This document shows positions 35,541 to 46,971 of a stretch of DNA of 64,000 nt, one piece after another. The first letter of the stretch is position 1, and each line of letters opens with the position of its first letter. The stretch is from Owenia fusiformis (Eukaryota > Annelida > Polychaeta > Sabellida > Oweniidae). The DNA is taken from positions 7,961,615 through 8,025,614 of the forward strand of contig CAIIXF020000012.1 of the NCBI GenBank assembly GCA_903813345.2, given 5' to 3'. A program made the translations under genes and the position numbers. Under the pieces are notes generated by a model. It did not search any database. It saw only the letters and a list, made by a program, of their open reading frames with translations, and was not told the origin of the DNA.

Positions 35541-36193
35541 TGAAATGAAATAAAATGTCTTTCCGAACCTTGTTGGAACAAAATAGCATTTGTGTTACTT
35601 CGCTATACCTGCTAGTTGCATAAATAATTTACAAAAGATAATATATTTATGTTGGCAAGAATAATATTAATTATATTATATTGACATTTATTTCATTATA
35701 AAATATTACATAGCAAGTTGGGCATTTTAAACTGAAGGATTTATACGTGTTCTCTTTGTTGAATACTGACCAAGCAGTCCCCTCTTTCTCATTCGATAAC
35801 CCTGTTTTACTATGGAAACGCTCAGACCACAAAACCCCTTATTGGCATAAGTGTAGAATTTGTGTTACTTCGCTATACCTGCTATTTGCATATATAATTT
35901 ACAAAAGATAATAGATTTATGTTGGCAAGAATAATATTATATGGCATATACAACATGTTTTTAGACCTCTCAATATTATAGTTCTACAAAATATTTTTTT
36001 GGTTGATTTTAAAAAAAGTATGCAAAAAATTAAAACAAAATCCCCCAGAAATAGATAAAAATCAAGATAAACCTTTTATTTCATTAACACGATATTTTTT
36101 AAAATCAACCAAAATTTCCTTTGTACAATTACAATATTGAGAGACCTAAATATGTTGTGTTTATGTCGTTTTGTTCCAATGATGTTCGGAATA
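35541..36193. mobile_element. Foldback MITE (TTTCCGAACC family), copy with an insertion
   Basis: The ends TGAAATGAAATAAAATGTCT and ATGTTCGGAAT-type match the intact copy at 13221-13520. Homology breaks after AAATAGCAT at 35589 and resumes at GCATATACAACATG at 35944. The 354 bases between are a separate insertion. Confidence 0.78.
35590..35943. mobile_element. 354-bp insertion with about 82-bp direct terminal repeats
   Basis: GCAT flanks the insertion on both sides (35586-35589 and 35944-35947), while the intact copy of the host MITE has it once. The insertion begins and ends with near-identical direct repeats starting TTGTGTTACTTCGCTATACC (35590-35671 and 35860-35943), around a unique core of about 190 bases. 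Direct ends plus a 4-base target duplication resemble a TRIM-type miniature LTR element, although no 5'-TG...CA-3' borders or primer-binding site are evident. Confidence 0.65.
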
Positions 36194-36587
36194 CCAAGAC
36201 AAGATTTATCCACAAACTTCCAAGATGGCCGCCAGAATGCAAGATGACCACCAAAAATTAATCACCTCTAGACTTTCTTACCATGTAACATGTGTGAACA
36301 TTTGAAGTAAATCCATTTGGTTTTCCTGAAATCGTGATGACAAGATTCATCTTAAAACTTCCAAGATGGCCACTAAAATGCAAGATGGCCACTAAAAGAA
36401 TAATGAGGTCTAGGACCTTTTACAATATAGGATGTGTGAAAATTTGAAGAACATCTGATAGGTGGTTTTTCTGGAATTGCGATGACAATATTTATCTAAA
36501 AAAATCCAACATGGCCACCAGAATGCAAGATTGCCACCAGGAAGTTAATCAGCTCTAGAACGTCTTACCATGTAACATGTGTGAAAA

Positions 36588-38173
36588 GGACGATTCTCGG
36601 TTTGGAGAACAGTCTCCTGGGCTAATAATTTTTTTCATGAAAAATATAGAAATATTACCCAAATTAAACTATAAATATTCAAAAGAGGACATTTAAATCT
36701 ACAAGATGTAAAAATAACAAATTGGTCTGAAGCAGGGATAACGCTCAATTAGACCAAGGTCGTTACAATACCCGGGAATTTATCGGTTCGTGCAGTACTT
36801 GTTTGTGATAGCGCCCTCTGTAGGTCACTGTGCTTATAGCTTACAGTAATACGGGGTAGGATATCGGGAATTTGGTCAGTTTCCATCCGTCGATTACGCT
36901 ATGAATTGAAGCAAGTATGACCACTTTATCCACTTAAACAATTTGATAATTGATTAAATCTTTAAACAAAATCGATAAACACGTTGTACACTTTCTATCT
37001 CCTTAGAAATTAGCATGTATTTATGGACTGTGTTTTCGAACAAGGCTCGACCCAGACCAATAGGGAAATCCTTATGCTAATTAGTATGACGTCATATTTT
37101 CCTGGGGAATCCTAGATTTCAAAGCCTCAGTCTGTTATTGTGTCAAATGTAAACGCTCTTTTGCAGACAGAAAATTGACAGATTAGCTTTTAACTTTCAG
37201 CTTTGATGTTTAAATATTCTGTATTTCTACCGTTCTTGCTGAATATCATATAATGTTATAACTTGATTTGGACCATTGCCTGATTGATCAGGCTGAAATT
37301 ATGATTGTGATTCATGATAGATTGGCAAGAAAAATAATTCCTATTGTTTTCCAGCGAAGTCAAAATGTTACAGCATGAGTTATAATGTCGAGTTTGCATC
37401 ATGTTAAATTCTGCTATTGATTAGAAGTCCATGCACAAGCATACACATAAAAGAGACAAACACACCCAGGCTCCAGGCCGTGGATGGAAATATAAAACTA
37501 TTTAAGGCACAATCTGGTATTTAATAGACCGATATGTAGTGTCTGCCATGTATTGAAGGTAAACAAATCTGAATTATTAATGTTACTTCTATCAAAACAT
37601 GGATTGTGCAATGGAAAAGCAATGGCACAATCAAAAATGTGCATATCAATCGTGAATATCTCTCGGTTCAAAGTTTATTTCCAACAGAATCGTGTCAAAA
37701 TATGTGTCTGAGTAACAGTTATACATTATAAGATCGCAAACTCTTACCAATTATCAGCCGAATGGCTCATTTTCAACGAAATGTACTTAAGACAACAGCC
37801 CTGGGTCGCGCCTGAGACCAAAAACTAATTCAAATAGCCCTCCCCTAAATAATATTGGATAATCACATTTATACGTGCGCGCGCAGCTCATCCACTGAAC
37901 GAAACGCCACTTCCCGCTGAAATCACCGGGTTTTGATATTTCCCTTGATTAGACTGATTCAATAAAATACAAGTCTCGATTTGGGGAAAGAAGTTCATCA
38001 GTGTACTGCGCTAATATTTTTTTGCGAAAATCCAGAAATATTACCCAAATTAAATTATGATTATTCAAAAGAAGACATTCAAATCTATATTATGTAAAAA
38101 ATTAAATTTGTCCGAAGCAGAGATAATGCTCATTTAGATTGATGAACTTCGTTCTCCAAACCGAGAATAGTCC
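36588..38173. mobile_element. Spy-like TSD-less MITE, long copy containing a nested transposon
   Basis: TIRs GGACGATTCTCGGTTTGGAG and, at the right, inverted with one change. It sits between AAAA and TTT; joining the flanks gives GTGTGAAAA|TTTGAAG, exactly the sequence of an uninterrupted repeat unit near 36431-36446. Without its nested insert and duplication it is about 386 bp, like the 382-bp copy at 32473-32854, to which it is inverted. Confidence 0.85.
36755..37947. mobile_element. 1.19-kb transposon nested in the Spy-like element
   Basis: ATTAGAC occurs on both sides (36748-36754 and 37948-37954), whereas the other Spy-like copy has this site once. With one mismatch the duplication extends to 8 bases. 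Ends are CAAGGTCG...ACCCGGGAATTT and, inverted, CAAGGGAA...ACCCGGTGATTT, an imperfect TIR. CA-starting ends and a 7-8 bp duplication suggest an hAT-type nonautonomous element. No transposase is readable. Confidence 0.75.
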
Positions 38174-39324
38174 TTTGAAGTAAATCCATCCAGTTGTTTT
38201 CCCGGAATCGTGATGACAAGAAAATGAGACTTCAGAATGCCACCTTGTCTAACCCCATTTTGGTGCCTTTTGCCTCTGTTTCTATCAAAATAAGAGGTGT
38301 TTTCTTTATGAGGAAAGTCTGTTCTTTCAAACGGTACAACTCTGCATGTGGGAGAGTACCGGACAACAAACTCCTTTTCTAGAGCCCTTTTGGAAATCAG
38401 ATCAGGGACTAATAGTGGGGTCAGTTAGCTGTTCAATTGCACTTGCTACATATAAAGCACAATTCTTAATTCAGAATCATTAATACATATATTTTTGACA
38501 TCTAACGAAGTGGTGTTGAAAAGTGGCCCCAGTTGAAAATAGCAGGCCTCGAAAATTTTGCTCATTGACATTGAGCTCTATGTTAATTTATCAATCTTCA
38601 AAAGACCCCCTGCAGAACAGTTTTAGAGTAATAATGCCCATTCTCCTATTATGTTACAATAACATGATTATCTTCAAAATAAGAAGGGTTAAATTGTTTC
38701 TTTTACCTATACTAGTTCCAAAGATATTGACGTTTAATATGGAAATTCCCCATTGACTGCCATTTTGTAAACGGCTATCAATATGGCTTTGCTAAAGTGT
38801 CATTTTCTCAAAAAGTCCACTGTGAATTTTCTAATATTGCAGATTCCTATAGTTTATATATTGATTTTAAAAAAATCAAACAGGTACATTTTTGGAAACT
38901 TCTTATTTTTGATATATTTTTGATAAATTAACATAGGGCTCAATAGAGGTTTTTATAGATTTAACAGCTAATTGTATCAAAAATAAGAAATATTTAGAAA
39001 TGTACCTGTCTGATTTTTTTTAAATCAATATATTAACTATTACTGGATGAGCATAATGTAAAAGTGGTTTTGAAAAGTAGCAAATTTCTCTTTATGTAGG
39101 TTTTTTGTGGTTTATTATTCTACATCGATTCTGAAACTATTGGTGTCTAGTTTTTCAGCGTTTTGGAAATATGCAGATTTATACCCCCCTGGTGTTATTT
39201 TAAGAGGGGTCCTAGGAAAGCCATGTATAATTCCTAGAGTATCCAACCAATCATCTTGAAATTTACAGGTAACCATCTTCTTATCATGTCCTATCATTGT
39301 AAGCAGTTTCATCAATATTGGTTA

Positions 39325-40015
39325 ACTGGTTGCTATGGTAACAGAAATCACTTGTTAAAAAAGTACACATTTTCGTAAAAATTTAAGACCTACCCTGAGA
39401 CAAAGCACATAATATTTTCCTGGAATTGGGAGGAATTAGCATGAAAACATATTAGAAAACTTATTTAGAGTATGGTTGATAATACTAAATCAATTGATGT
39501 TTTATTTTAGCCATACAATTAATTATATTTGCCGATGATAATATGGCTATGCAAAAAATGTGTAAAAGGGGGCGTGGCACTTTTCCCAAGAAAACTTTAT
39601 TTGTACCCAAGTTTGTGAATAAATATATGACTATTCATTCTGATATTAACAGATATTAGTATAGTTATGATGTTTAACCATCGTGGGAAGTTTCACTATT
39701 GTTGGTCTGCTGGTTGTTATGGTAACAGAAATCATTTGTTAAAAAAGATTGTATTTTCTTAAAAATCTAAGACATACCTTGACACAAAACACATAATATT
39801 TTTATGACAGTCAGGATGAGAACATTTTAGAAAATTTATTTAGAGTATGTTTCATAAAATTAAATCAATTGATGCTTTATCTTAGCCATACAAAGAATTC
39901 TACTTGCTGATGGTAAACTGGCTTTGCAAAAAAATTACAAAGGGGCCATGGCACAATTTCCTAAGAATTCTTTATTTGTGTTCAAAGTGAAAAAATAATG
40001 TCAGTTTTCCTTGAT
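39325..40015. repeat. Two tandem ~380-bp units at the inner end of the left arm
   Basis: CTGGTTG(C/T)TATGGTAACAGAA, then GACA(A)A(G/A)CACATAATATTTT, AAATCAATTGATG and ATGGC(T/A)-type blocks recur about 381 bases apart, beginning near 39327 and 39708. Only the first unit has a counterpart in the right arm. Confidence 0.72.
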
Positions 40016-40024
40016 ATCTACATT

Positions 40025-40389
40025 ATTATCCCAACGAACGAAGTTCGGTAGGGATATAGTTAAGCCCTCCGTCCATCCGTCTGTCCGTCAGTCTGTCAGT
40101 CAGTCAGTCAGTCCGTCCGTCCGTCCGGAAGATAACTCAAATATTAGTTGACGGATTTTCTTCATATTTGGTGGAAAGATGTATATTGATGAATAGTTTT
40201 ACGCAAAAAAAAATTTTTCAAGATGGCCGCCGCTTTAAAAATGACGGGACTTTTTCGCAAAAATCATAAATTTTTCATTCTAAACCAAAGTAATTAATAT
40301 TATTGTTTGAAATTTATATTATTATATATAATTTATATATTTATATTCGCAACATCTATCTATTTCACATATATTCTGTGTTTTTCAGG
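40025..40389. repeat. Dispersed repeat with GTCC/GTCA microsatellite, copy 1
   Basis: Starts ATTATCCCAACGAACGAAGT, continues through a (GTCCGTCA)n tract, GGATTTTCTTCATATTTG, GAATAGTTTTACGCAAAA and AAGATGGCCGCC, and ends near TTTCACATATATTC. Copy 2 at 55628-55951 has the same orientation. In both places its right edge lies at the 3' end of a minus-strand ORF. Confidence 0.85.
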
Positions 40390-40412
40390 AAAACAGAAAT
40401 TTTCGCTAATTT

Positions 40413-41018
40413 TTAGATCTTTCTGAAGTATAGCTTTATTATACTCAAATGAAAGGCAATTAAGAGTAGATTGCAACAAAGGTCATCTTTATAGCGAACA
40501 GAAAGTTTGTTCTTCGGGAAGAGCTGTTTATATTTGGGGTTATAGTCACTCAGATTGTTTTCCTTCATATGTGCCTGATACAGCTCATGGACATGTTCAA
40601 GTGTTTCAACTCCATCGGCTTGAAGGACATGTTCATCTATATGCTTACATATGACGTCAAATGATGTTATTAAAACCTTTTCCTCTTCATTTATCGTTCG
40701 TACTTTCTTGCACAAGTAATTTCTTCTACAGGTATTATGGTACCAAGCTTCTGCTGATATCAAACAGCGTCCTCCTATTTTTGCATGTAAAGTCCAGTCT
40801 TCTTGGGCTTTCACTGCATTTATTATTGATGTTGAAGCGTTGTCTGTTTGGCATTTTGTTAATGATTCTTTTGTGTTTCCTTTGAGATATTTCAGATCTT
40901 TTTCACAAAAGAGGCACTTGTTTTGTTCAAAAAGGTTGCTATGGCGTAATTTCTTACTATGACATTCTTCACCAATTGCTAGAGCAGAGGATCTTTTCCT
41001 CAAACTTCTCTCGGACAT
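40413..41018 (-). CDS. Cys/His-module protein of the long-TIR element
   Basis: A 201-residue frame beginning at a true ATG with a basic N-terminus (MSERSLRKRSS). A CxxC pair (C-L-F-C at 35-38) is followed at a distance by L-x-KC, EAWYHNTCRRNY and further basic and acidic segments. The arrangement resembles a zinc-binding N-terminal module found in uncharacterised, multi-copy invertebrate proteins; this is recalled from family knowledge, not searched. The last 20 residues (LLLIAFHLSIIKLYF) look unlike the rest, so the natural protein may splice out before this point or be truncated by the repeat at 40025-40389. It lies centrally between the long TIRs and is the only candidate element-encoded protein. 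Confidence 0.6.
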   Translation of the reverse strand: MSERSLRKRSSALAIGEECHSKKLRHSNLFEQNKCLFCEKDLKYLKGNTKESLTKCQTDNASTSIINAVKAQEDWTLHAKIGGRCLISAEAWYHNTCRRNYLCKKVRTINEEEKVLITSFDVICKHIDEHVLQADGVETLEHVHELYQAHMKENNLSDYNPKYKQLFPKNKLSVRYKDDLCCNLLLIAFHLSIIKLYFRKI

Positions 41019-41214
41019 GATATATACGTAACAACACTAATACATTGATTTACAGGGTTCTACTCAGTTGCATGATATATGGAAAAAAGTATATATATTG
41101 GAAGGGCAACACTCCACGATGCAATAATGGAAACTAAACAATGGTGTATAAATCACCTACCTTAACTGAAACGTAAAAGTAAAAAATAAGGAATAACTGT
41201 GTATATAGCACAAC

Positions 41215-41600
41215 TGCAACCGCAGCACACTATCTGGAACCACTGTCCAAAATCACTCACAACCGCACCGCACTGTCTGGAACCACTGTCCAAAATCACT
41301 CAATCTATTAACACAGAGTCACTAAACTTTATCTGTATGCAGCACACATAAACAATGTGTATTAGATCACCTACCTTGACTTCACCCTAAAATTATAAAA
41401 CAAAGAAAATAAAGAATGCCTCTGCATCTACACAGTTACGCAACCGCACCGCACTGTCTGGAACCACTGTCCAAAATCACTCGCAACTGCCCTGTAATCA
41501 GTTACGCAACCGCACCGCACTGTTTGGAACCACTGTCCAAAATCACTCACCTGACTTAAATCACTCACCTGTCCAAAATCACTCACTGTATTTACCCACA
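41215..41600. repeat. Satellite-like block 5' of the Cys/His ORF
   Basis: GCACTGTCTGGAACCACTG followed by TCCAAAATCACTC occurs four times (near 41230, 41270, 41452, 41515) with shorter CAAAATCACTCAC echoes to 41600. It lies 200-600 bases upstream of the ORF start and could be a regulatory or transposase-binding array; this is inference. Confidence 0.7.
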
Positions 41601-43609
41601 ATCACTCACCTCTATCTAGATGTAGCACAGCTTAACCGCACAACGTATATCTATTTCATCAGGTCTGCACAGCTAATCAAGAAGGCATGAACTGTGGTAA
41701 TTGAAGCATAACATTGACAACAAAAGCTCATATCAACAACTGATTTATCATTGCATATACAACTTATTCCTAGGAATGCAGATTTAATTTGCCATCACAT
41801 TAATGAAGTCTAAATTCTAATTGCAACATTTAAATAATGCTCTAAATTTGGTATTATTGTTATATCAAATAGGAATTATTAACTATTTTTATGAATAACA
41901 TTATTTTCTATCTGGATATTAAGCATGACGGGAATCACTCAAACATGTATATTTCATAAAGATATCAGGTTGATTTAAAAAGAAACAAATATATAGGTAA
42001 GCATGTGAGTGAGTGATGAATTAGTATCATCCAGAATGAGATTAATGAATTTATTTAATATAAACAATAATTTATTTGATTTTGTTAAAATGCGTTTTCC
42101 TCAAAACTTCATTCCAAGATGCAAATTAAGCACACATAAATAAAATCACATTGATGACCTCACAAAGCCATGAATGTATATTTGAAGACAAAGTTTATAT
42201 CCTTAATTAGATAATATACCCCATACCCCTTTAATGGTCAACTGTTTTAACAAATGATTTCTGCTACCATAACAACCAGCAGACCAACAATAGCGAAACT
42301 TCCCATGATGGTTAAACATCATAACTATACTAATATCTGTTAATATCAGAATGAATAGTCATATATTTATTCACAAACTTGGGTACAAATAAAGTTTTCT
42401 TGGGAAAAGTGCCACGCCCCCTTTTACACATTTTTTGCATAGCCATATTATCATCGGCAAATATAATTAATTGTATGGCTAAAATAAAACATCAATTGAT
42501 TTAGTATTATCAACCATACTCTAAATAAGTTTTCTAATATGTTTTCATGCTAATTCCTCCCAATTCCAGGAAAATATTATGTGCTTTGTCTCAGGGTAGG
42601 TCTTAAATTTTTACGAAAATGTGTAATTTTTTAACAAGTGATTTCTGTTACCATAGCAACCAGCTAACCAATATTCATGAAACTGCTCACAATGATAGGA
42701 CATGATAAGAAGATGATTACCTGTAAATTTCAAGATGATTGGTTGGATACTCTAGGAATTATACATGGCTTTCCTAGGACCCCCTTAAAATAACACCAGG
42801 GGGGTATAAATCTGCATATTTCCAAAACGCTGAAAAACTAGACACCAATAGTTTCAGAATCAATGTAGAATAATAAACCACAAAAAACCTACATAAAGAG
42901 AAATTTGCTACTTTTCAAAACCACTTTTACATTATGCTCATCCAGTATATAGAAATCTGCAATATTAGAGAATTTCATAGTGGACTTTATTGTAAAATAC
43001 TAGGAGAACGGGCATTATTACTCTAAAGCTGTTCTGCAGGGGGTCTATTGAAGACTGATAAATTAAAATCAATATATCAACTATAGAAATCCGCGATATT
43101 AGAAAATTCCACAGTGGACTTTTTGAGTAAAGGACACTTTAGGAAAGCCATATTGATAGCCGTTTAAAATGGAGCCAATGGGGAATTTCTAAAATGCAAA
43201 CGCCAATATCTTTGGAAATACGAAAAATAAAAAATTAACCTTTATTATTTTGAAGATATTCAGGTTATCGTAACATCTTGGGAATATGGACTGTATTACT
43301 CTAGGACTGTACTGCAGGGGGTCTTTTGAAGATTGATAAATTAACATGGGGCTCAATGTAAATATGCAAATTTTTATCAAAAATATATGCATTAATGATA
43401 CTTAGGTCAAGAAATTGTGCTTTATATGTAGCAAGTGCAATTCAAGGGTTTTAATGCCTTAACTTGCTCCACTATAAAACTCGAGACATTTGTTTGTTTT
43501 ATCGACGCAACGAAAGCTTTTAGTGGTCTAACTGTGATTGTATGTGGCTAAAATTAAATCGCATTGGAGTCAAGGGCAAAATATTCAATGCAATAAAATC
43601 ATTATACAG

Positions 43610-44375
43610 GGTGTAAAAAAAACGCAACCCAAATAAATTGGTATATCTTGAAAAATACTGGTTCAATTATGTTCATACTTTCAGGAAGTAATGAAGAGAC
43701 TGTGTATGTATAGCTCCTGTCAATGGTTAGTTGTAAAACATGATGCCTTGGAAACCTGCTCAAAAGACAGTTATACTAACAAAATGCGAAAAACGCTGTC
43801 AGGGGTGATTGCAACCGCCAAAAAATTTAATAACTTCCTAACCATAGTGTTTTGGCTCTTCAAATTTGACACAAACCATCTTCATTCACTGTATGATAAA
43901 TCTGTAGAGTGAAATCAAAATCACTTCAGGGACATCACTGCCATGGTTGAAATGCTTTCAAATCGCAGTCAAACGCCCTGGATCAGGGAGACTTAAGGCA
44001 TTTTGACCATGACTATAAAGTCCCTGGAGTGATTTTGATGAAACTCCACAAATTCACCACACATTGAATGAGGATAATTTGTGCTAAATCTGAAGTGCTA
44101 AAACACCATGGCTAGAAAGTTATTTGGTTTTATTGCTGTAGCAGTCACCCCTGACTGCATTTTCATATTTTCCTAGTACAACTGTCATTTGAGCAGGTGT
44201 CCAAGGCATCATGTTTTACAAGTTACTGACAACAGGAGCTATACATACTCAGTCTCTTCTTTCTTTTCCTGAAAAAATAAATAAAATAATTGAATAAATA
44301 ATTGAATTAATATTTTCCAAGATATAGTTATTTTCCATTCGCATATTTCGTATTTTGCTATTTTTTTAACACCCT
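43610..44375. mobile_element. Palindromic MITE of the CAGGGTG (mariner-like end) family
   Basis: The left end CAGGGTGTAAAAAAAACGC faces TTTTTTTAACACCCTG. Inner blocks GCCTTGGAAACCTGCTC and AGGGGTGATTGCAACCGC pair with GAGCAGGTGTCCAAGGC and GCAGTCACCCCTGA. About 765 bp, noncoding. Its right end abuts the LINE fragment that begins near 44400. Confidence 0.72.
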
Positions 44376-44399
44376 GATATCAGAATGTATCTGGAGCCA

Positions 44400-46410
44400 T
44401 TCGTGTCGATGGATATTTAACACCCTGGTTTACCATCAGCAAGGGTTCGATGGAAGGCTGTCTGTATATCCGACAATATTTGCGATCTGCGTGAATGACC
44501 TAGGCAAAACAGCCCTAATTCACGTCACCATACTAGTCAATGGGCAAAAGGGCAAACGCCTGACTTTTTTCTCGAGTTATGGATTTATGTGGCTTCACTG
44601 GCCTATCTGAGGTGCTAAAGCTATGTCTAAGCTACACTTTGACACTAAACTCAATAGGGGCCAAACATCTACTTTTTCAAATAATTTGTCAATTGTGACA
44701 CTACCCCCTCTCTCTGCCGACAGAAATTGAAATTCACAAAAATGAAGGCAAAATTAATACGCAACTTGACTCGAAAATTTCCTTCAAATAACCCAAATAA
44801 ACGCATTTTCAGAAGAAATGGCATGTTGTCATTGCAAAAAGATGACAACTGTAGCTTACTGACTCGTCAAGATCACAATTGTGTTGGGACTACATTCATT
44901 TTTTAAAATTACTTTTTCAGCGGAAGTGACGTATTAGGGCATTTGGCCCTATCCGCAAAAGTAAAACAACTGAACTATGGGATCAATATAGGCAACAATA
45001 ATGTGTCAATACTTTTATATGCTGACGATATAGCCCTCATAGCCAGCTCTGCAGAAGACCTTCAGAGAATGATTGACACTGTAAATACATGGTGCAGAAA
45101 GTGGAGAATGAAAATCAACCAGAGAAAGTCAAAAATTGTAAATTATCGCCCACCTTCAAAACCCTGTAGTAATCATCAATTCAAATGTGGAAACATGGAA
45201 TTATTATATGCTAGCACCTATAAATATCTTGGTATATGGCTAGATGAACATATCAATTACAATAAAACTGCAAAAGAAATAGCCAAATCAGCAAATCGTG
45301 CCCTTGGAGTTATAATCTTTAAGTATAATCAGTTAGGTGGCATGGATCTCTCAGTGTATAACAAATTGTACGCCACCATGGTTCAGCCTATTATTAACTA
45401 TGGATGCTCAATCGTTGGACTGTCAGAACAAAACTGTATTAGCAAAGTGCAAAATAGAGTTGGAACAAAGACCATCAATGAAGCATAAAGAGGGGATTTA
45501 GGTTGGACACAAGGAAAGGACAAACAGAAAATTGAATGTGTACGCCACCTTATTAAACTCAGAAACATGAACCCCAATAGATTGAACCATAAGATCTACA
45601 AATGGTCTCTAAAAAGACGCTCAAGTTGGGATTCCAGAACACAGCACATAATACAACTAACAAGCCTTGAACAACATTTAGAGACACACACTCCATGTAG
45701 ACCCTTCATGAAAAAAATGAGTGATTATTTTCAACAAACTGATCCATTTCTCACAAATATTTGGAATGATCAACATAAATATATAAGCACTAGTGCCAAA
45801 GGGAAAGGACCAAAAGTTGTAATGGAACTTAGCAAGAAAAAGCAAACGTTAAGTGCATACCAGTCAAGAAAAACAAACCCCATATAGCCCAAAACCATGA
45901 TCTAACGTGAAAAGAAACAATGTCTAATACCCCCTTTCCCCCCACCATTCAAGAATCAATATCACAATCCAAGAGCAGAAGACCAAGGGACATTTCATTC
46001 ATACTGAAGTCATTACAATACATTTTGAAGAAAAATTAGAAATTGATAGCCAATTGATAGCCAATACGCATAACCTCAAAAATTATTGTAGATTCAAGTA
46101 CTCATACAAGATAGAGCATTCAGTCTCAAAATGATGTGGCATAGATAACCTAGTCAATGGCAATAAGCTGAGGACATATAGACAGTTCAAGTATGGAGTA
46201 GTAACCGAACATTATGATAACATTTACATGCCAAGACATCATAGAAAAACTCTAGCTAGCTTTAAAACTGGGTCCCTTCAAATTAATGTTGAGACACAAA
46301 GGTATAATAACACACCTTTATTGGAAAGGAAGTGTAAATTGTGTGACTCAAATGAAGTTGAAGATGAATTACATTTTCTTGTTAAGTGTTCACATTATAG
46401 CCAAAGTTAA
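44400..46410 (+). pseudogene. APE-type LINE ORF2 fragment, broken
   Basis: Several pieces of one reverse transcriptase can be read in order. Near 44440-44505, YPTIFAICVNDL is the RT motif just before the catalytic box. After a 429-base insertion, 44943-45488 carries LLYADDIALIA (the YADD catalytic box), a WCRKWRMKIN segment and YKYLGIWLDEHINYNK, the thumb-proximal region. Then 45567-45887 and about 46180-46410 continue with frame changes, ending in CKLCDSNEVEDELHFLVKC, the C-terminal zinc-like motif of this LINE class. The 5' part is missing, and stops and shifts occur at about 45488, 45887 and 46410. Inactive. The 3' end probably lies near 46860. Confidence 0.82.
44512..44940. mobile_element. 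429-bp insertion inside the LINE RT domain
   Basis: RT homology stops after NDLGK and resumes at ALSAKVKQL. The intervening DNA has imperfect inverted ends, GCCCTAATTCACGTCAC and GTGACGTATTAGGGC. No target duplication could be fixed. Confidence 0.65.
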
Positions 46411-46971
46411 AGTACCTTATTTAAATACTTCAAGTGCCAATCCAACCTTAATTATTATCACATTACTACATGCAAAGAACATCCAAAGCTGCCTTGCTGC
46501 TACTCTTTACAAAATGTTCTCAACTTTTTATTTAACATGGAAAGGTTGGGAAATTAAAGATGTGCAATATTATCAACCAAAGTCATAATAAATGTATTCT
46601 ATTTTATTGCATCTAGAAATCTCATGTTTATATTGTATGTTATTCAGTCATATTGTCTGTGAATTGTTCACACTCTGCAAACATACTTTACATCCTCTGT
46701 GATATTATTCGACATACCAATGCTATATTTTTCTATTGATTATCTTTGTATATTTATATGGTGTCTCGCGATCGTAAGCCGATGTCGGCTGTTGGTTTTT
46801 TGTAACACATGTATTTTACTTGTAATATTTTAGTTAACCTGCGACACAGATATAAACTATTATTAAGCTAAACTAAACTATATTACACTTTGAAACTTTA
46901 AATTACATTACAGTTCATGCTGACCTTAGGTTTAATTATTTTGGCCTTATATTTGTATTTACCTTCAGTAA

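Larger units (their letters stand above)
36200..38221. repeat. About 143-bp tandem repeat array split by a transposon
   Basis: Units with GATGACAAGATT(T/C)ATC, CCAAGATGGCC, CTCTAG and CATGTGTGAA recur at 141-145 base spacing (36201, 36342, 36487). The array is interrupted at 36588 by the Spy-like element and its last partial unit resumes at 38174 (TTTGAAGTAAATCCATCC to GATGACAAG). Confidence 0.78.
38434..43443. mobile_element. 5-kb DNA element with >1-kb terminal inverted repeats
   Basis: The arm 38434-39745 matches the reverse complement of 42246-43443, starting CAATTGCACTTGCTACATAT. Long blocks are nearly identical, for example AAAGGGGGCGTGGCACTTTT, TTAACCATCGTGGGAAGTTT and TTCCTAGGACCCC. 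The arms contain internal duplications, so they are not strictly collinear. The centre holds a 201-residue Cys/His ORF, a satellite-like block and a dispersed repeat. No DDE or other transposase core was recognised, so the superfamily is unknown. Confidence 0.82.
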
